DNA of 64,000 bases from Eustoma russellianum (GCA_036186865.1 AP025040.1:41579120-41643119); one strand, 5' to 3'. Shown: positions 1-11,550, counted from the first letter of the stretch. The notes: generated from the letters alone by a model not told the origin. Numbers and translations are program-made.

Positions 1-1303
1 AGTTACTAATTCAAATACAAAAATTCAGCTCCAAAGTTTAGTAAGTAGCCGTTGTCTACTAAGTCATTTTTCCAAAAATAATTTTGTTTTTCCTTAATAA
101 AATAAGAAAGGATAATACACCAAATTATCCCCAACTTCAACCACCATAATAGGGCATGTGAGAGCTTCATTTGACTTCAAACAAATCTACTGAAAATTCC
201 TTGTACACCAAATAGCCGTTGGCTATAGTTTTGAAATTTCCAAGTTGGCAATTTTGCCAACTAGCTCCTTTTTGGTTGGTCCACTTGTCTCCAACTCATA
301 AAATGTGTACAACATCATATCCACCTGATAATACACGTTTTTCAACATATATATATGTGTAGCAACTCATATTTTTGAAGAAGAAATAAATAGATAACAA
401 TTGACAAGATTATGTCAACGTGTAACACCGAAATTCTCCAATATTTCTTCTTATATGTTAAGAACATTTCCACACATTTGACACCTTTAATATCTCTGAA
501 TAATGATGATAAACATCCTCTTATAACATATATAAGAGGGTCTTCAAGAAAAAGTAGAATGTGACATCTCAAATCGTCACATATTCTGCTATAGTCAATA
601 ATATCATCGGTTGAGAGAATAAGATATAAGATCACCATATTATCTTCAAAATAATAATACTTAAGAGATTCCTTGAGTGAAAATACCAAAAACACCCTCG
701 GGGGTAAAATGACCAAAATATCCCTGGTGTGATAAAACTTCAAAAATGCTCCCGATGGTCAAAAATAATCACAATTCCACCTTTGTCATGATAACCAAGA
801 TAATAATACACCCTTGAAATATTTTTCACCATATGATGTTCCTACAAAACTTAAAATACCAATTTTGCCCTTTTTGGTAAGTTGTAGAAACTTCCAAGGC
901 ACGTTAGTCACAAGACAATAATAATCACCAAAAACACATAATAATCACATAATGAACATGTATAAATCATGCACAAATGAAGACAACCATTTTATTACAT
1001 TTTAGAAAAATATTTCTAAAAACCCTAGACGTCGATCGATCGACATGAGGGGCTGACGTACGTCGATCAATCTACAGAGATCGACGTCTTATTGTGAGTT
1101 TGGTTCTTCTCAGTTCAACATGGATCGATCCACGTGAGGGGCTGACGTACGTCGATCGATCCATGTGTCTCTGAATGAGAAATCCACGTCATTCTTCTTC
1201 ACTTTTTCAACCTTTAATCCCTTAAAACACCGTATGTGATATTTCTAAGTATTCACCACTTAAAATCATGACTTTGAAAATTATCCAAACATATTTCTCA
1301 ACA
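1..1303 (-). repeat. Sirevirus family B LTR, cut by the left window edge
   Basis: On the minus strand this begins TGTTGAGAAATATGTTTGG at 1303 and matches the start of the Sire-B1 LTR at 29107. Similarity continues to position 1, which matches the segment near 30240-30290. Copia-A LTR sequence lies directly to the right of 1303, so this should be the 5' LTR of an element extending left, or a solo LTR. It carries CGATCGATCG palindromes near 1030-1160. ORFs here have no recognisable protein and are not annotated. Confidence 0.85.
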
Positions 1304-1587
1304 AGGATAGCGCGTCAAGTGATATTTACGCCTGCGTCGATCATGTCGATCAAACACCTATAAAATCCTCAGTTGTTAGCATGAACAATTGTACTATAAT
1401 TTTGTGTTGCCATACTGAATTTCTTGGCTATCGCCCCGTGGGTTTTCATTCCCCGTGAAGGTTTTCTCACGTAAAATTGATGTGTCTCTCTTGTTTATTG
1501 CTTTGCTTCATTACTGCTGCACTGTTTTTGTGTGTTTGTGCGCTCTTGATTTTTTCGTCGTGTTTACACCGTTATCCGTTCTCAACA
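1304..1587 (+). repeat. copia-A 5' LTR, 3' part only
   Basis: This ends CTCAACA at 1587, just before the primer site. The motif GATAGCGCGTCAAGTGATATTTA near 1307 recurs near 16237 in the other LTR, which fixes the relationship. A TATA-like CTATAAAAT lies at 1358-1366. The 5' half is missing because the family B LTR abuts at 1303. Confidence 0.75.
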
Positions 1588-1589
1588 AC

Positions 1590-1601
1590 TGGTATCAGAG
1601 C
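1590..1601 (+). other. copia-A primer binding site (initiator tRNA-Met)
   Basis: TGGTATCAGAGC sits two bases after the LTR end. It is complementary to the 3' end of plant initiator tRNA-Met, the usual Ty1/copia minus-strand primer. Confidence 0.9.
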
Positions 1602-1637
1602 ATGGTTCACTTGTTCGAGTGAAAGCATTGGCCGACG

Positions 1638-2636
1638 ATGGAAAATCAAGAATTGAGAGATTTGATGGGTCTAACTTCGAGTTCTAGAATATGCAAGTTG
1701 AAGACTATCTCTACCAAAGAGATTTGTATTTGCCTCTTGAAGGAAATGAGAAGAAACCTAATGACATGAACGACAGAAAATAGGAAATTCTGAATCGCAA
1801 AGCTCTTGGTGCCATTCGGTTGTCCTTAGCACAGACCGTTGCCTTCAATATCTCAAAAGAAAAGACCACAAAATATGTAATGAACGCTCTGAAAAGGATG
1901 TAAGAAAAGCAATCTGCCTCTAAAAAGGTTCCCTTGATGAAAAAGCTTTTCAACATGAAGAAAACAGAGATGCAAACGATGCAGGAACACTTAGGTGATT
2001 TCAACTCGATTACTAGCCAACTTGAATCAATTGGGATTGTCTTTGACAATGAGGTTCTGTAACTTGTTATACTATCAAGCTTACCTGACAGTTGGGATGG
2101 AGTTGGCATGGCAGTGAGCAACTCATCTGGAGAAGGTACTCTACAGTTTGAAAATGTGTTGGATGTCCTACTGGATGAAGACTCTATCAGGAAGAACAGT
2201 GACAGCTCTAAAAGTTCTGGTGCCGCTCTAAACACTGAAGAACAAGGTAGATATGCCAAAAGAGGGAATGACAGAGGAAGTGGACGACCACAGTCTAGGA
2301 AGAGCAAATCAAAGAGCACAAATCTGTCCTACTGGAATTGCAAGAAAAAGGGTCACCTTAAACGCTATAGCAGAGTCAAGAAGAAAACTGATCAACCTAA
2401 CAAGAATAGCAATTCGATTCATGTCTCACAAGCGTCAGAGTCTGACAGTGATGGGCTGATCTTAAGCTGTGAAAACCAAGCTGATGCTATCTGGATTTTT
2501 GACACTGGAGCCTTTTTCCATGCCACCTCTAACCGTGAATACTTTACAAATTACAAGAGTGGAAATTTCGAAAAAGTATATCTCAGGGATGATGACTCAT
2601 GTGACATTTTTGTCAAAGGAGACATTATGTGAACTC
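1638..2636 (+). pseudogene. copia-A gag and start of protease
   Basis: ATG at 1638 opens a Tork-type gag that must be read across frame changes and stops. The longest clear frame is 2108-2632. A degenerate zinc knuckle near 2327-2380 (YWNCKKKGHLKRYS) has lost its first and last cysteines, so nucleic-acid binding would be impaired. A protease motif, WIFDTGAFFHAT, near 2491-2526 keeps the Asp-Thr-Gly active site. The frame ends where Sire-A1 inserted, at the duplicated AACTC (2632-2636), and pol resumes after 13885. Confidence 0.8.
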
Positions 2637-5600
2637 TGTAGGATCTGCAAGGCACCACTAGAAGGGGGGGGTTTGAATAGGTGGTGCGGAAAGTGTGGTT
2701 TTTAAAACTTGTTTAAAACTAAACAACTCAACTTCTGAAAAAAAATTATGTTTCCAGGACCAGTTTTAAAATGTTTCTAAAACCAGGTTATAGGTCTCCA
2801 AAAATTCTGACATGTTGAGAGAACTTAGCCTCAGATGTTATGAGGGTCCCCTAAAAATTTCAAATTAAAATTCAACCTTTAACCCCTTCAAAAACCGTTG
2901 GTGATCAGATTGCGCGAATCTGCCGGAAACGGTAGACGGTTTTGAAAAATTTATTCCTATTTGTGTGTAAGTCCAAATGCTCTGAAATTTTAACCACTAA
3001 CTCCTTATACACAACATTTAAGTGGGTTGAAACGTTTTGCAAAATTATTTTGGGAAGTAGGTCAATTACAATCAAGTCTCAACCTTTGCAAGTCTGAAAA
3101 TCAGACTGCACTAGTCTCAGAACTTTTGATCTTTGATCGACTTATACTTATCCAAAAGGGTTGAAACTTGTGCCAAATTAACCCTAGAACGTGTGGCTAT
3201 GTTTCTGGAAATTTTTATGATTTTTGAAAGTCGTTACTATTTTTAGGAACGCCAAAAAAAGAGTAAACTGTGCAGTAACTGAAAGTAAATGCTGAAAGTA
3301 AATGGCACCAAGAATTTTATACTGGTTCGGTTATAAACAACCTACTCCAGTCTTCAAGGAACACCTTCCTTGGTTCACACTAATCACAAACACGCAATAC
3401 ACCTTACCACAGGGTTGATGGAGTTACACACCAACTCCAACCCTTTACAAACCTTGTACGATGAATACAATTCGCACGAACACCACCACCTCGCAAGAAT
3501 GAGGATTGATCACACCTTGATCAATCTTTTACAAAGATATGGAATATGTGGTGGTCTATATCAAGCCTATTCAAGATTGAAAGATATGAATACAATAGGC
3601 TTACAAAAAGAAAGAAAGAAAGAGAATGTAGAAGAAGAGGCTTAGGCGTTTTTGATCTTTGATTTTGCAATGCTTCTTCTTGTCTTGTTTTTGCTCATCT
3701 TCTTTCCTTTTAATGTTGTTGCAGCCGTACAATATAGGTCCTCCCCCTCTTGAAAATTATCTTCTAAGTCCTTGGGTGAATGTAAGACATCATTGTGACA
3801 AGGTCTTGCTTACTTGGCATCTTCTCATTGGATGATCATTTAAGCTTTGCTTACTTGACACTTCATGATTGGTTGGATGTTGTCATCATTGATGACTTGG
3901 AAAAATCTGAATATATCACTTAAACATGTGCCAATATCAATCACAAAATAATTTCCATAAAGCTCAAGATTGTCACATAAATGTTGCAAGACAAAATTCC
4001 TTCCCAACCAAGCAAGAATTCGGTCATTAAGTGTTTTTACCATGCTGAATTTTTAGCATGTGTTACATGGTTGTACAATTCAAAATATTACCATTTTTCT
4101 TTGATTTTTCTTTTTAAAATAAATCACCAATTGATGGTAAATATCCTTATCACATTGGAAATGAATTTGGACACCTTTATGCTTAAGAATTTGGCCAAGA
4201 CACCTTTCACACATGCTGGAAAATTTTCAGCATGTGTGATATATAAAATATCACAATTTTTGAATTTAAAGAATATTCAAATTACTTCCATTTCTTCTCC
4301 CAATCAATCACATAATTCAAGATAATAAAATATGTCACATTAAAGTGTTAAAATCGGCCAACCATGCTTATACATGCTGAAATTTTCAGCATGTGTTATA
4401 AGTAAGACAAAGTTTGAAATCTTACCATTTGTAGCTTCTCTCTTTAATTCACCAACATTGTATGACTGATTCTTGACCAATCAATATGCCAACAAGGCTC
4501 CAAATAAGCTCCATCTCAGCTGTAGTGGCGCTAGACAATGTATATGCATGTGCTGAAATTTATTTTTGCTAACTTTGTAAAATAGTGCACATCTAATAAT
4601 ACACACATGTTATATTCCGATCAGCCCTTAATTTAATTTTCTAGAACACTTTAAGATGTATAACATATGTAAAAAGTGTCTAGATACGTGTCATATGATG
4701 TACCAAAAACGTTCCATGTGTTGTGTGCGTAGAAAACCGAATTTTCGATATTTATCGATTACCCGATTTTTCTCTAATTCAATTCCAACTTCTTGCACAT
4801 GTTATATATATTATGTTACACATAATATATATAATATATACTTTAAATCTCATCACTTGGTTGGTCTAAAGTGGCGCCATTTATCATGTGTCAAAATTAA
4901 AATTGTTCACATTTTGGCCTTAATGTGGGGTGATTTGTGTGTGCCAACATGGAAAGTATTTTTGGCTGAAAATATCATGTAGGCCACGAAATTTATGATG
5001 ATTTTTGAAGCATAGGGGCTGGCCATTTATTTATGGAAGGTACGTGACACGTTGGCGAAGTTTCAGTATTCGCCCAATACGACAATTTTTGGTTTAGAAC
5101 CTTTTAACGTGTCGTATTTAATTTGTCATCACCATGACTTATATCATATGATATAAGACCTGAATATACTCATAAATATGAGTTAAGTATAGTGGTGTGA
5201 CATTAACGTACGTACGTAAAATATACAACGTGTCGTTAGTACTTTGGAATACATGTGTATGTGCCTTTTTCAAAAAATCTGAAAATACATGTATTTTATA
5301 TGCATATGGCGTGTATATATTTAAGAGGGGAGGAGGAGAAAACTTTCCTTCCTTAGCCTTGTTGCCTTTGTGCCTTTTCCAAATGTGGCTTCCTTTAATG
5401 AACTACTTAGTTTAATAAACTAAGTACTTCACTTAATGAACTAGTTTAGTTCATTAATGGTGGCACCTGAAAATAGTATAAACACAACAAATGTTTGCCA
5501 CATGATGTAAGCTTTAACGCTTCATGGCTCGTTAGTCCGCCAACATTATATATAAGCTAAATAAGGCAAGTAATAGCAATGTATCATGCATACATGTATA

Positions 5601-5676
5601 TATCATGCACGTTTATGTATATATCATGCATTTAAGTCACTTATTTTGAAATCACTCAAACCCCCTTTTCTCTACA
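2637..5676 (-). repeat. Sire-A1 3' LTR (3040 bp)
   Basis: It starts TGTAGGATCTGC on the plus strand and ends TTCTCTACA, directly next to the polypurine tract. The 5' LTR copy is 705 bp shorter. It contains several palindromes: CATGCTGAA...TTCAGCATG hairpins near 4043, 4213 and 4373; a perfect 20-bp palindrome at 5138-5157; and two more near 5403-5455. ORFs inside it (for example 3370-3645, 3981-4325, 4656-4982) have no recognisable protein and recur only as LTR sequence. Confidence 0.93.
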
Positions 5677-5679
5677 ATC

Positions 5680-5866
5680 TCCCCCTTTTGATGATTTTCA
5701 AAATAACTTATGCACATGATTTAAATGACATCGCTCCCCCTTCAAACATGCACAAATTTTAAATTTAAATTTCAAATTGTAAATCCGGCTCCCCCTTGAT
5801 TTGTGCAATCAGTATCAATTAGTGTCTCTCTCCCCCTTAAATCATGCTTTCTCTCCCCCTTTATTT
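5680..5866 (-). other. Sire-A1 polypurine tract cluster
   Basis: The tract beside the LTR reads AAAAGGGGGAGAT on the minus strand, at 5677-5690. Four more GGGGGAG tracts follow, near 5735, 5790, 5830 and 5853. The tract next to the LTR primes plus-strand DNA synthesis. Multiple copies are a known Sirevirus trait. Confidence 0.85.
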
Positions 5867-5923
5867 TAGAAAGTAAATCAAAAGATTACTGTCAATAAGG
5901 AAAGAAAATCAAATAACGTCAGA

Positions 5924-6871
5924 TCAAATCATATCAACGGAAATCATGCCTAATTTGGAACGAAGATATTCATACGTGGCTTGATTTAAGGCTTTTGTAA
6001 AGATATCTGCTACTTGTGCTTCTGTGCGTACATGATCTATGACGATATCACTATTGTTTACGTGATCACGAAGAAAGTGATAGCGTACTTCTATATGCTT
6101 AGCCTTAGAATGTAACACGGGGTTCTTAGACAAATTAATGGCACTCATACTATCACAATATATAGGGATTCTATTTACGGTAATTCCAAAGTCCGAAAGT
6201 TGTTGTTTTATCCACAACAACTGTGTGCAACAAAGGCTAAGTGCCATGTAATCAGCCTCAGTAGTGGACAAAGCAACACTTGCTTGCTTTTTGGAAAACC
6301 ATGAAATGAGTGAGTTTCCTATAAATTGGCAAGTCCCACTTGTGCTCTTTCTATCTATTTTGCAGCCACCATAATCTGCATCAGTATAAGCATGTAAGTT
6401 AAATGTGGAATCCTTATCGTACCAAATTCCTAAGGTGGACGTGTGCTTAATATAACGGAATATTCTTTTTACCGCATTAAAGTGAGACACCTTAGGTTGG
6501 CTCTGAAATCGTGCGCACATGCATACACTAAACATGATATCAGGCCTACTAGCAGTTAAATATAGCAAAGAACCTATCATAGATCGATATAAGCCATTAT
6601 CAACGTCTTTACCATGTTCGTCTTTGTCTAATTTAGTAGTGACACTCATAGGGGTGGGAGATGGTTTCAGATTTTCAAAATTAAACTTTTTGATCATGTC
6701 ATTGACATATTTTGCTTGACTTATGTGAATTCCTTTACTCGTTTGCTTAATCTGCAAGCCAAGAAAATAATTAAGTTCACCAACCATAGACATTTCAAAT
6801 TCAGATTTCATGCAATTTTCAAAATCTTCAACAAGTCTATGTGAGGTAGAACCGAAAATAATGTCATCCAC
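5924..6871 (-). pseudogene. Sire-A1 pol: C-terminal reverse transcriptase and RNase H
   Basis: This 315-codon frame opens just inside the RT active-site motif (YVDD, read across the upstream stop) and runs through the thumb and connection. RNase H follows with TDADYGG, STTEADY and YCDSMSAI, so its acidic residues are present. It ends shortly after IFTKALNQ, a normal copia pol C-terminus. Only its separation from the upstream RT by a stop and a deletion makes it a pseudogene. Confidence 0.88.
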
Positions 6872-6909
6872 GTAGATTTAGATAATAAGTAAATCCGATT
6901 TATCTTGTT

Positions 6910-7725
6910 TCAAAAATAGTGTACTATATATAGTACCTCGTTTAAATCTTCAAAACTGGGTGGTTGCTTCACGTATACTTCTTCTTGTATAAATCCGTTT
7001 AGGAATGCACTTTTTACGTCAATTTGATATAATCTGAAATCTTTCATGCAAGCAATAGCAAGTAATAGTTGTATAGCTTCTAAACGTGCAACGCGTGCAA
7101 ATGTTTCATCGTAGTCAATTCCTTCTTCTTGATTATAGCCTTGTGCTACAAGTCTCGCTTTATTTCTAACGACCTTTTCTTCTTCATTCATTTTATTCCT
7201 AAACACCCACTTTGTGCCTATTATAGTCTTATCTTGTGGTCGTGGCACTAAATCCCATATATCATTTCTAACAAATTGATTAAGTTCATCATGCATGGCA
7301 TCAATCCAAGAAGAATCACTCAAGGCATCATGCACATTTTTTGGCTCAATTTCAGAAATCATAGCATGAAATTCATTTATTTTGTCCGAAGTAATTCTTC
7401 TACGTGGTCGCACACCGTGAGTGAGGTCGCCTATGATGAGATCATGTGGGTGATCTCTATGCCATCTTGGTTGATTATTTTCTATGTTATCATGCATTTC
7501 TATGTGATCATGCATTTCTAGTGTGTCATTCATATCATGCATATCAAAAGAACCATCATCTTCATTCAACACGGGTTTCAATTCAAAGTCATCGTCATAT
7601 TCTTTGTCTTTATCAATCTCACCAAATTCATTGAATTTCACATGAATAGATTCCATGATTTGTCTAGTGAGAGGATCATAACATCTATATGCCTTTGAAT
7701 TTATAGAATATCCAACAAAATGCAC
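6910..7725 (-). pseudogene. Sire-A1 pol: integrase C-terminus to N-terminal RT
   Basis: The frame covers the integrase tail (KAYRCYDPLTRQIMESIHVKF), an acidic linker with MHD/MHE repeats, and the RT start (IIGTKWVFRNKM, ARLVAQGY, DVKSAFLNG, VYVKQPPSFED). After that the conserved stretch with the LYGLKQAPRAWY block is missing, about 55-60 residues, and the frame goes off before YVDD. The RT is therefore internally deleted. Confidence 0.87.
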
Positions 7726-8411
7726 TCAATTGATTTGGATTCAAATTTATCTAAATTATCTTTTGTATTCAAGACAAAACATTTGCATCCAAACACACGA
7801 AAATAGTCAATCTTAGGCATGCGATTATTCAAAATCTCATAAGGCGTCTTGTTTATTTTCTTTCTTATAGATAGGCGATTTACAATATAGCATGCACAAT
7901 TTACGGCTTCTGCCCATAGAAATCTAGGCAATTTATTTTCACATAACATAGTCCTAGCGATTTCTTGTAATGTACGATTCTTTCTTTCTACTACTTCATT
8001 TAATTGTGGAGTTCTAGGTGGCGAAAACTCATGCTTGATTCCTTTTTCTTCGCAAAACAAAATCATCTCTTTGTTCTTAAACTCACCGCCTCTATCACTT
8101 CTTATCTTTTTCACATTTACACCGTATTGATTTTCAAGTTGTTTAATTAATTTAGCAGTCTCAATGGCACTATCATCCTTATGTGCAAGAAATAAAGTCC
8201 AAGTATAACGAGAAAAATCATCAACGATCACGCATGCATAGTGGCGCCCACCAAGGCTTGTAGTGCGACTAGGACCAAACAAATCAATATGCAATAGTTC
8301 TAAGACTCTAGTCGTGCTTATTTCATTTTTAGGCTTAAGTGACTCACGTGTTTGTTTTCCTTTTATGCAAGATTCACACAACTGAAAGTTGTCTAAATCT
8401 AACTTAGGCAA
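7701..8411 (-). pseudogene. Sire-A1 pol: integrase core
   Basis: The frame holds the rve-type integrase core: LHIDLFGPS (first Asp), IRSDRGGEFKN (second Asp) and VVERKNRT (catalytic Glu). The usual QLNGVVE reads QLNEVVE. It is separated from the protease frame by an in-frame TGA at 8415-8417, where the Sirevirus pattern suggests Arg (CGA to TGA). At the other end it overlaps the next frame by 25 bases, so a frameshift joins them. Confidence 0.88.
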
Positions 8412-8414
8412 TCC

Positions 8415-8915
8415 TCATACTAGGTTCTTTCGTTGAAGTTTTTCTAGTGTGGAAATGCCAATGTGTCCTAAACGTCTATGCCATAAATTCACATTGGGTT
8501 CATTTGACATAAAGCACTTAACTTTAGCGTCTACCACATCATCCATAGAAAGCGTAAAAATATTACCTTCTCGTTTTTCTTTTAAAACGGTTTCTCCATT
8601 TTTATTTATTATATTGCAATAAGGGTGAGTAAAACACACATTAAAACCATTGTCAACAAATTGAGAAATACTAAGAAGATTGTAGGATAAGTTGCTTACC
8701 AAAAAGACGTTGGAGATTTGGAGAGTACTTGGATTTCCAATCGTACCTTTTCTGATGATCTTGCCTTCGTTGTTGTCTCCAAAGGTCACGGATCTGCCTT
8801 TTGTGACCTTCTTTAGTTTGGTGAACAGGCTCGGGTCACCCGTCATGTGTCCTGAGCATCCACTGTCAAGGAACCACTTAATAGTTGTATCTTTCGATGT
8901 GTGGGATCCCTGCAA
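8415..8915 (-). pseudogene. Sire-A1 pol: protease and GAG-pre-integrase
   Basis: The aspartic protease motif WFLDSGCSGHMTG lies near residues 14-26. The frame continues through the protease fold (SVTFGDNNEGKI, YNLLSISQ) to the integrase zinc-binding start (LWHRRLGHIG). The frame ends at TGA 8415-8417. Gag stops at 8971, so gag and pol are split here; whether that is natural or decay is unclear. Confidence 0.86.
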
Positions 8916-8970
8916 TGTGCAAAGATGATTTAGGTACCCTTTTAACTTTGGGTCCTTTCGAGTTAGTTAA

Positions 8971-10884
8971 TCACCTCTTGGTAAAAGTATCTTTCGGTAC
9001 CAATACTTGGGTGATCATTCTCGGTCTATCAAATGGCAAGAATGTAGATGAAGATGCGATGTAGTAGACATGTGGTGCATGCACTTTAGGCCTTTGCCCA
9101 AGGACTCCTTTATACTCATTAAATGAAGGACGTTTTTGATATGCCCTTGTGTGTGTGTGCGTAGTGCGTGGATGATATGAATTTCGTGTATGCATTATTC
9201 TTTTCTTTTCATATCTATATGGTACAAAGTTATATTTCACATGATATGAAGAAGAAGTGGGGCGTGATGAGGAAAGGGGCGACTTTTGCGTCATCTTAGA
9301 CGCCACTTGAGGCTTAGGGGTGTCTACTTTCTTAGACACCACAAACTTAGTTGGTTTGGTTGATACTTCATTTGTATCAACATATCCCAAACCTGTTTTG
9401 TCGCTGTCATGCTTTTGTGATAATATAATGCGATGCAGCATGTTGGACCCCGTATCAAACTGTTTCATCATTTTCTCTAAATCGGTATTCCTTGATTTCA
9501 AATTTGAAATCTCGAATTTCATTTCATTATTTTGAGTGGTTAATGATGAAATCTCTGTCTTTAATGCAATAATGACACATGATGACTCTTTCTTTGAATC
9601 ACTTAATTGAGCGACAAGATTCTCGTTAGAAGATTCTAACAGTTTCTTGTCTTCAATTAATCGCTTCTTTTCCTTAGCGAGAGTCTTAGTGAATTTGTGC
9701 AATTCTAAATACTGACTAAAAAGATCATCATAAGAAGGTTCAGAGTCAGAGTCAGAATCAGATGATACCTCATTAGATGCTTTGGATGCAAAGCATACTT
9801 GTGCAGTCTCCTCTTCCGTCTCAGTTTCAGAATCCGATGAATCACTCCAGGTGGAGGCCTTTAGAGCACGTTTCCTTTGTTTGGGTTCTGAGACAAGTCT
9901 ATTTTTATTCCGCTCCTTGTCAGGGTATTTATTTGTTTGCTTTTCTTTATTGGGGCAGTCATATGATAAGTGTCCGAGTTTGCCACATTCATAACATTTA
10001 ACCTCTTTATCATTCTTATTTCTCTTGGTTGTAGTACCCTTATTTTTGTTTCTAAATGACCTTCTCATGAATTTTCTCAATCCTTTAGCCAATAGAATTA
10101 GGTCATCATTATCCGATTCAGAATCACTATCCTCTACGTGATCGGAGGGAGGGGAGACGTATTCATTTGATTTAAAAGCAATAGCTTTACCTTGTTTAGA
10201 TGATTCCGATTTCCGTATGGCGAGTTTATTCTCATAAACTTTAAGTGATCCGATTAGTTCTTCCATCTTTATTGACTTAGTTTCCTTGCTTTCTTCTATT
10301 GCGGTCACTTTAGGGTCCCATTCGGAAGGAAGGCTTCGTAGGACTTTCTGTACCTTTTCCTGCGTGGTAAAAGCTTTACCAAGAGACTCAAGAGAGGTGT
10401 AGATGGTAGTCAAACGAAGATCCATATCAACAATAGACTCATTAGGCAACAATTTAAATGACTCAACTGTGGACACAAGCATGTTTATTTTTGACTCTTT
10501 TACTTGACTCGTGCCTTCGTGTTTCATTTCTAGTATCCTCCACATTTCTTGTGCACTCGAACAGTTTGACATATAACTAGATTCACTTTTACTTAATCCG
10601 TTTAGAAGCAATTGCATAGCCCTTGCATTCATACTAAGTTTCTTTTTATCATCACTCGTATAATCCTGTCTAGTTTTAACAACTTCTAATGTGACTCCGT
10701 TTACGGTGGATAACTTAGATGGGACATAAGGACCATCTTCAATAATTGACCAAAGACCTATATCTATAGCCATAAGAAAAAGCTTCATTCTAAGTTTCCA
10801 CTGAATAAACGACTCACCGTCAAAAAGTGGAGGCCTTTGGCTCGACATACCTTCATGCTCGGTTTTGAGATTTGTGGTTGCCAT
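8971..10884 (-). CDS. gag: Sire-A1 gag polyprotein, intact frame
   Basis: This 637-codon capsid/nucleocapsid gene starts at an ATG about 33 nt after the primer site, in the usual leader position. Residues about 15-220 form the copia gag capsid region (PLFDGESFIQWKLRM, LEMKHEGTSQVKESK). A CCHC zinc knuckle (C297, C300, H305, C310; CYECGKLGHLSYDC) follows an acidic/serine stretch. Residues about 390-480 are heptad-rich and probably coiled coil. The C-terminus is basic and Tyr/His-rich. Length and layout fit Sirevirus gag. It is the best preserved long gene in the window. Sire-A2 carries a broken homologue at 57948-59842. Confidence 0.92.
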   Translation of the reverse strand: MATTNLKTEHEGMSSQRPPLFDGESFIQWKLRMKLFLMAIDIGLWSIIEDGPYVPSKLSTVNGVTLEVVKTRQDYTSDDKKKLSMNARAMQLLLNGLSKSESSYMSNCSSAQEMWRILEMKHEGTSQVKESKINMLVSTVESFKLLPNESIVDMDLRLTTIYTSLESLGKAFTTQEKVQKVLRSLPSEWDPKVTAIEESKETKSIKMEELIGSLKVYENKLAIRKSESSKQGKAIAFKSNEYVSPPSDHVEDSDSESDNDDLILLAKGLRKFMRRSFRNKNKGTTTKRNKNDKEVKCYECGKLGHLSYDCPNKEKQTNKYPDKERNKNRLVSEPKQRKRALKASTWSDSSDSETETEEETAQVCFASKASNEVSSDSDSDSEPSYDDLFSQYLELHKFTKTLAKEKKRLIEDKKLLESSNENLVAQLSDSKKESSCVIIALKTEISSLTTQNNEMKFEISNLKSRNTDLEKMMKQFDTGSNMLHRIILSQKHDSDKTGLGYVDTNEVSTKPTKFVVSKKVDTPKPQVASKMTQKSPLSSSRPTSSSYHVKYNFVPYRYEKKRIMHTRNSYHPRTTHTHTRAYQKRPSFNEYKGVLGQRPKVHAPHVYYIASSSTFLPFDRPRMITQVLVPKDTFTKR

Positions 10885-10966
10885 CTCACTGAATCGTTGG
10901 ATTCTTCTGATACCACTTGTAGGATCTGCAAGGCACCACTAGAAGGGGGGGGGTTGAATAGGGGGT

Positions 10967-10976
10967 NNNNNNNNNN
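10967..10976. other. assembly gap (10 N) with duplicated flanks
   Basis: Ten Ns follow the start of the 5' LTR (10917 onward). The sequence then jumps back into gag at 10977. About 620 bp before the gap (10344-10966) are repeated after it (10977-11601), as far as I can see base for base except the G-run length (9 versus 11). This looks like two overlapping contigs placed end to end. Confidence 0.9.
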
Positions 10977-11517
10977 CTTTCTGTACCTTTTCCTGCGTGG
11001 TAAAAGCTTTACCAAGAGACTCAAGAGAGGTGTAGATGGTAGTCAAACGAAGATCCATATCAACAATAGACTCATTAGGCAACAATTTAAATGACTCAAC
11101 TGTGGACACAAGCATGTTTATTTTTGACTCTTTTACTTGACTCGTGCCTTCGTGTTTCATTTCTAGTATCCTCCACATTTCTTGTGCACTCGAACAGTTT
11201 GACATATAACTAGATTCACTTTTACTTAATCCGTTTAGAAGCAATTGCATAGCCCTTGCATTCATACTAAGTTTCTTTTTATCATCACTCGTATAATCCT
11301 GTCTAGTTTTAACAACTTCTAATGTGACTCCGTTTACGGTGGATAACTTAGATGGGACATAAGGACCATCTTCAATAATTGACCAAAGACCTATATCTAT
11401 AGCCATAAGAAAAAGCTTCATTCTAAGTTTCCACTGAATAAACGACTCACCGTCAAAAAGTGGAGGCCTTTGGCTCGACATACCTTCATGCTCGGTTTTG
11501 AGATTTGTGGTTGCCAT
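10977..11517 (-). pseudogene. second copy of the Sire-A1 gag 5' end (probable assembly duplicate)
   Basis: This encodes the same first 180 residues as the gag start at 10884, ending at the gap. It is followed by the same leader and primer site and then the full 5' LTR. I judge it a contig-overlap duplicate rather than a second gene. A real tandem duplication with a gap is the alternative. Confidence 0.8.
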
Positions 11518-11536
11518 CTCACTGAATCGTTGGATT

Positions 11537-11548
11537 CTTCTGATACCA
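11537..11548 (-). other. Sire-A1 primer binding site
   Basis: The minus strand reads TGGTATCAGAAG two bases after the LTR end, matching the initiator tRNA-Met complement except near its 3' end. The same site appears in the duplicate near 10903-10914. Confidence 0.88.
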
Positions 11549-11550
11549 CT

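Noticed and set aside
1590..1601. Possible tRNA-Met gene fragments at the TGGTATCAGAGC sites
   Set aside because: Only the 3' tRNA complement is present, always next to an LTR end; these are primer sites.
1711..2319. 202-codon minus-strand frame
   Set aside because: Shadow of the copia-A gag on the opposite strand, with no domain of its own.
3370..4982. Open frames such as 3370-3645, 3981-4325 and 4656-4982 as small genes
   Set aside because: They lie inside the Sire-A1 LTR, recur only in other LTR copies (for example 12195-12530, 12861-13133), and have no recognisable domain.
10939..11517. A second gag gene beside Sire-A1
   Set aside because: Sequence repeats the first copy across a gap with the same flanks, best explained by contig overlap.
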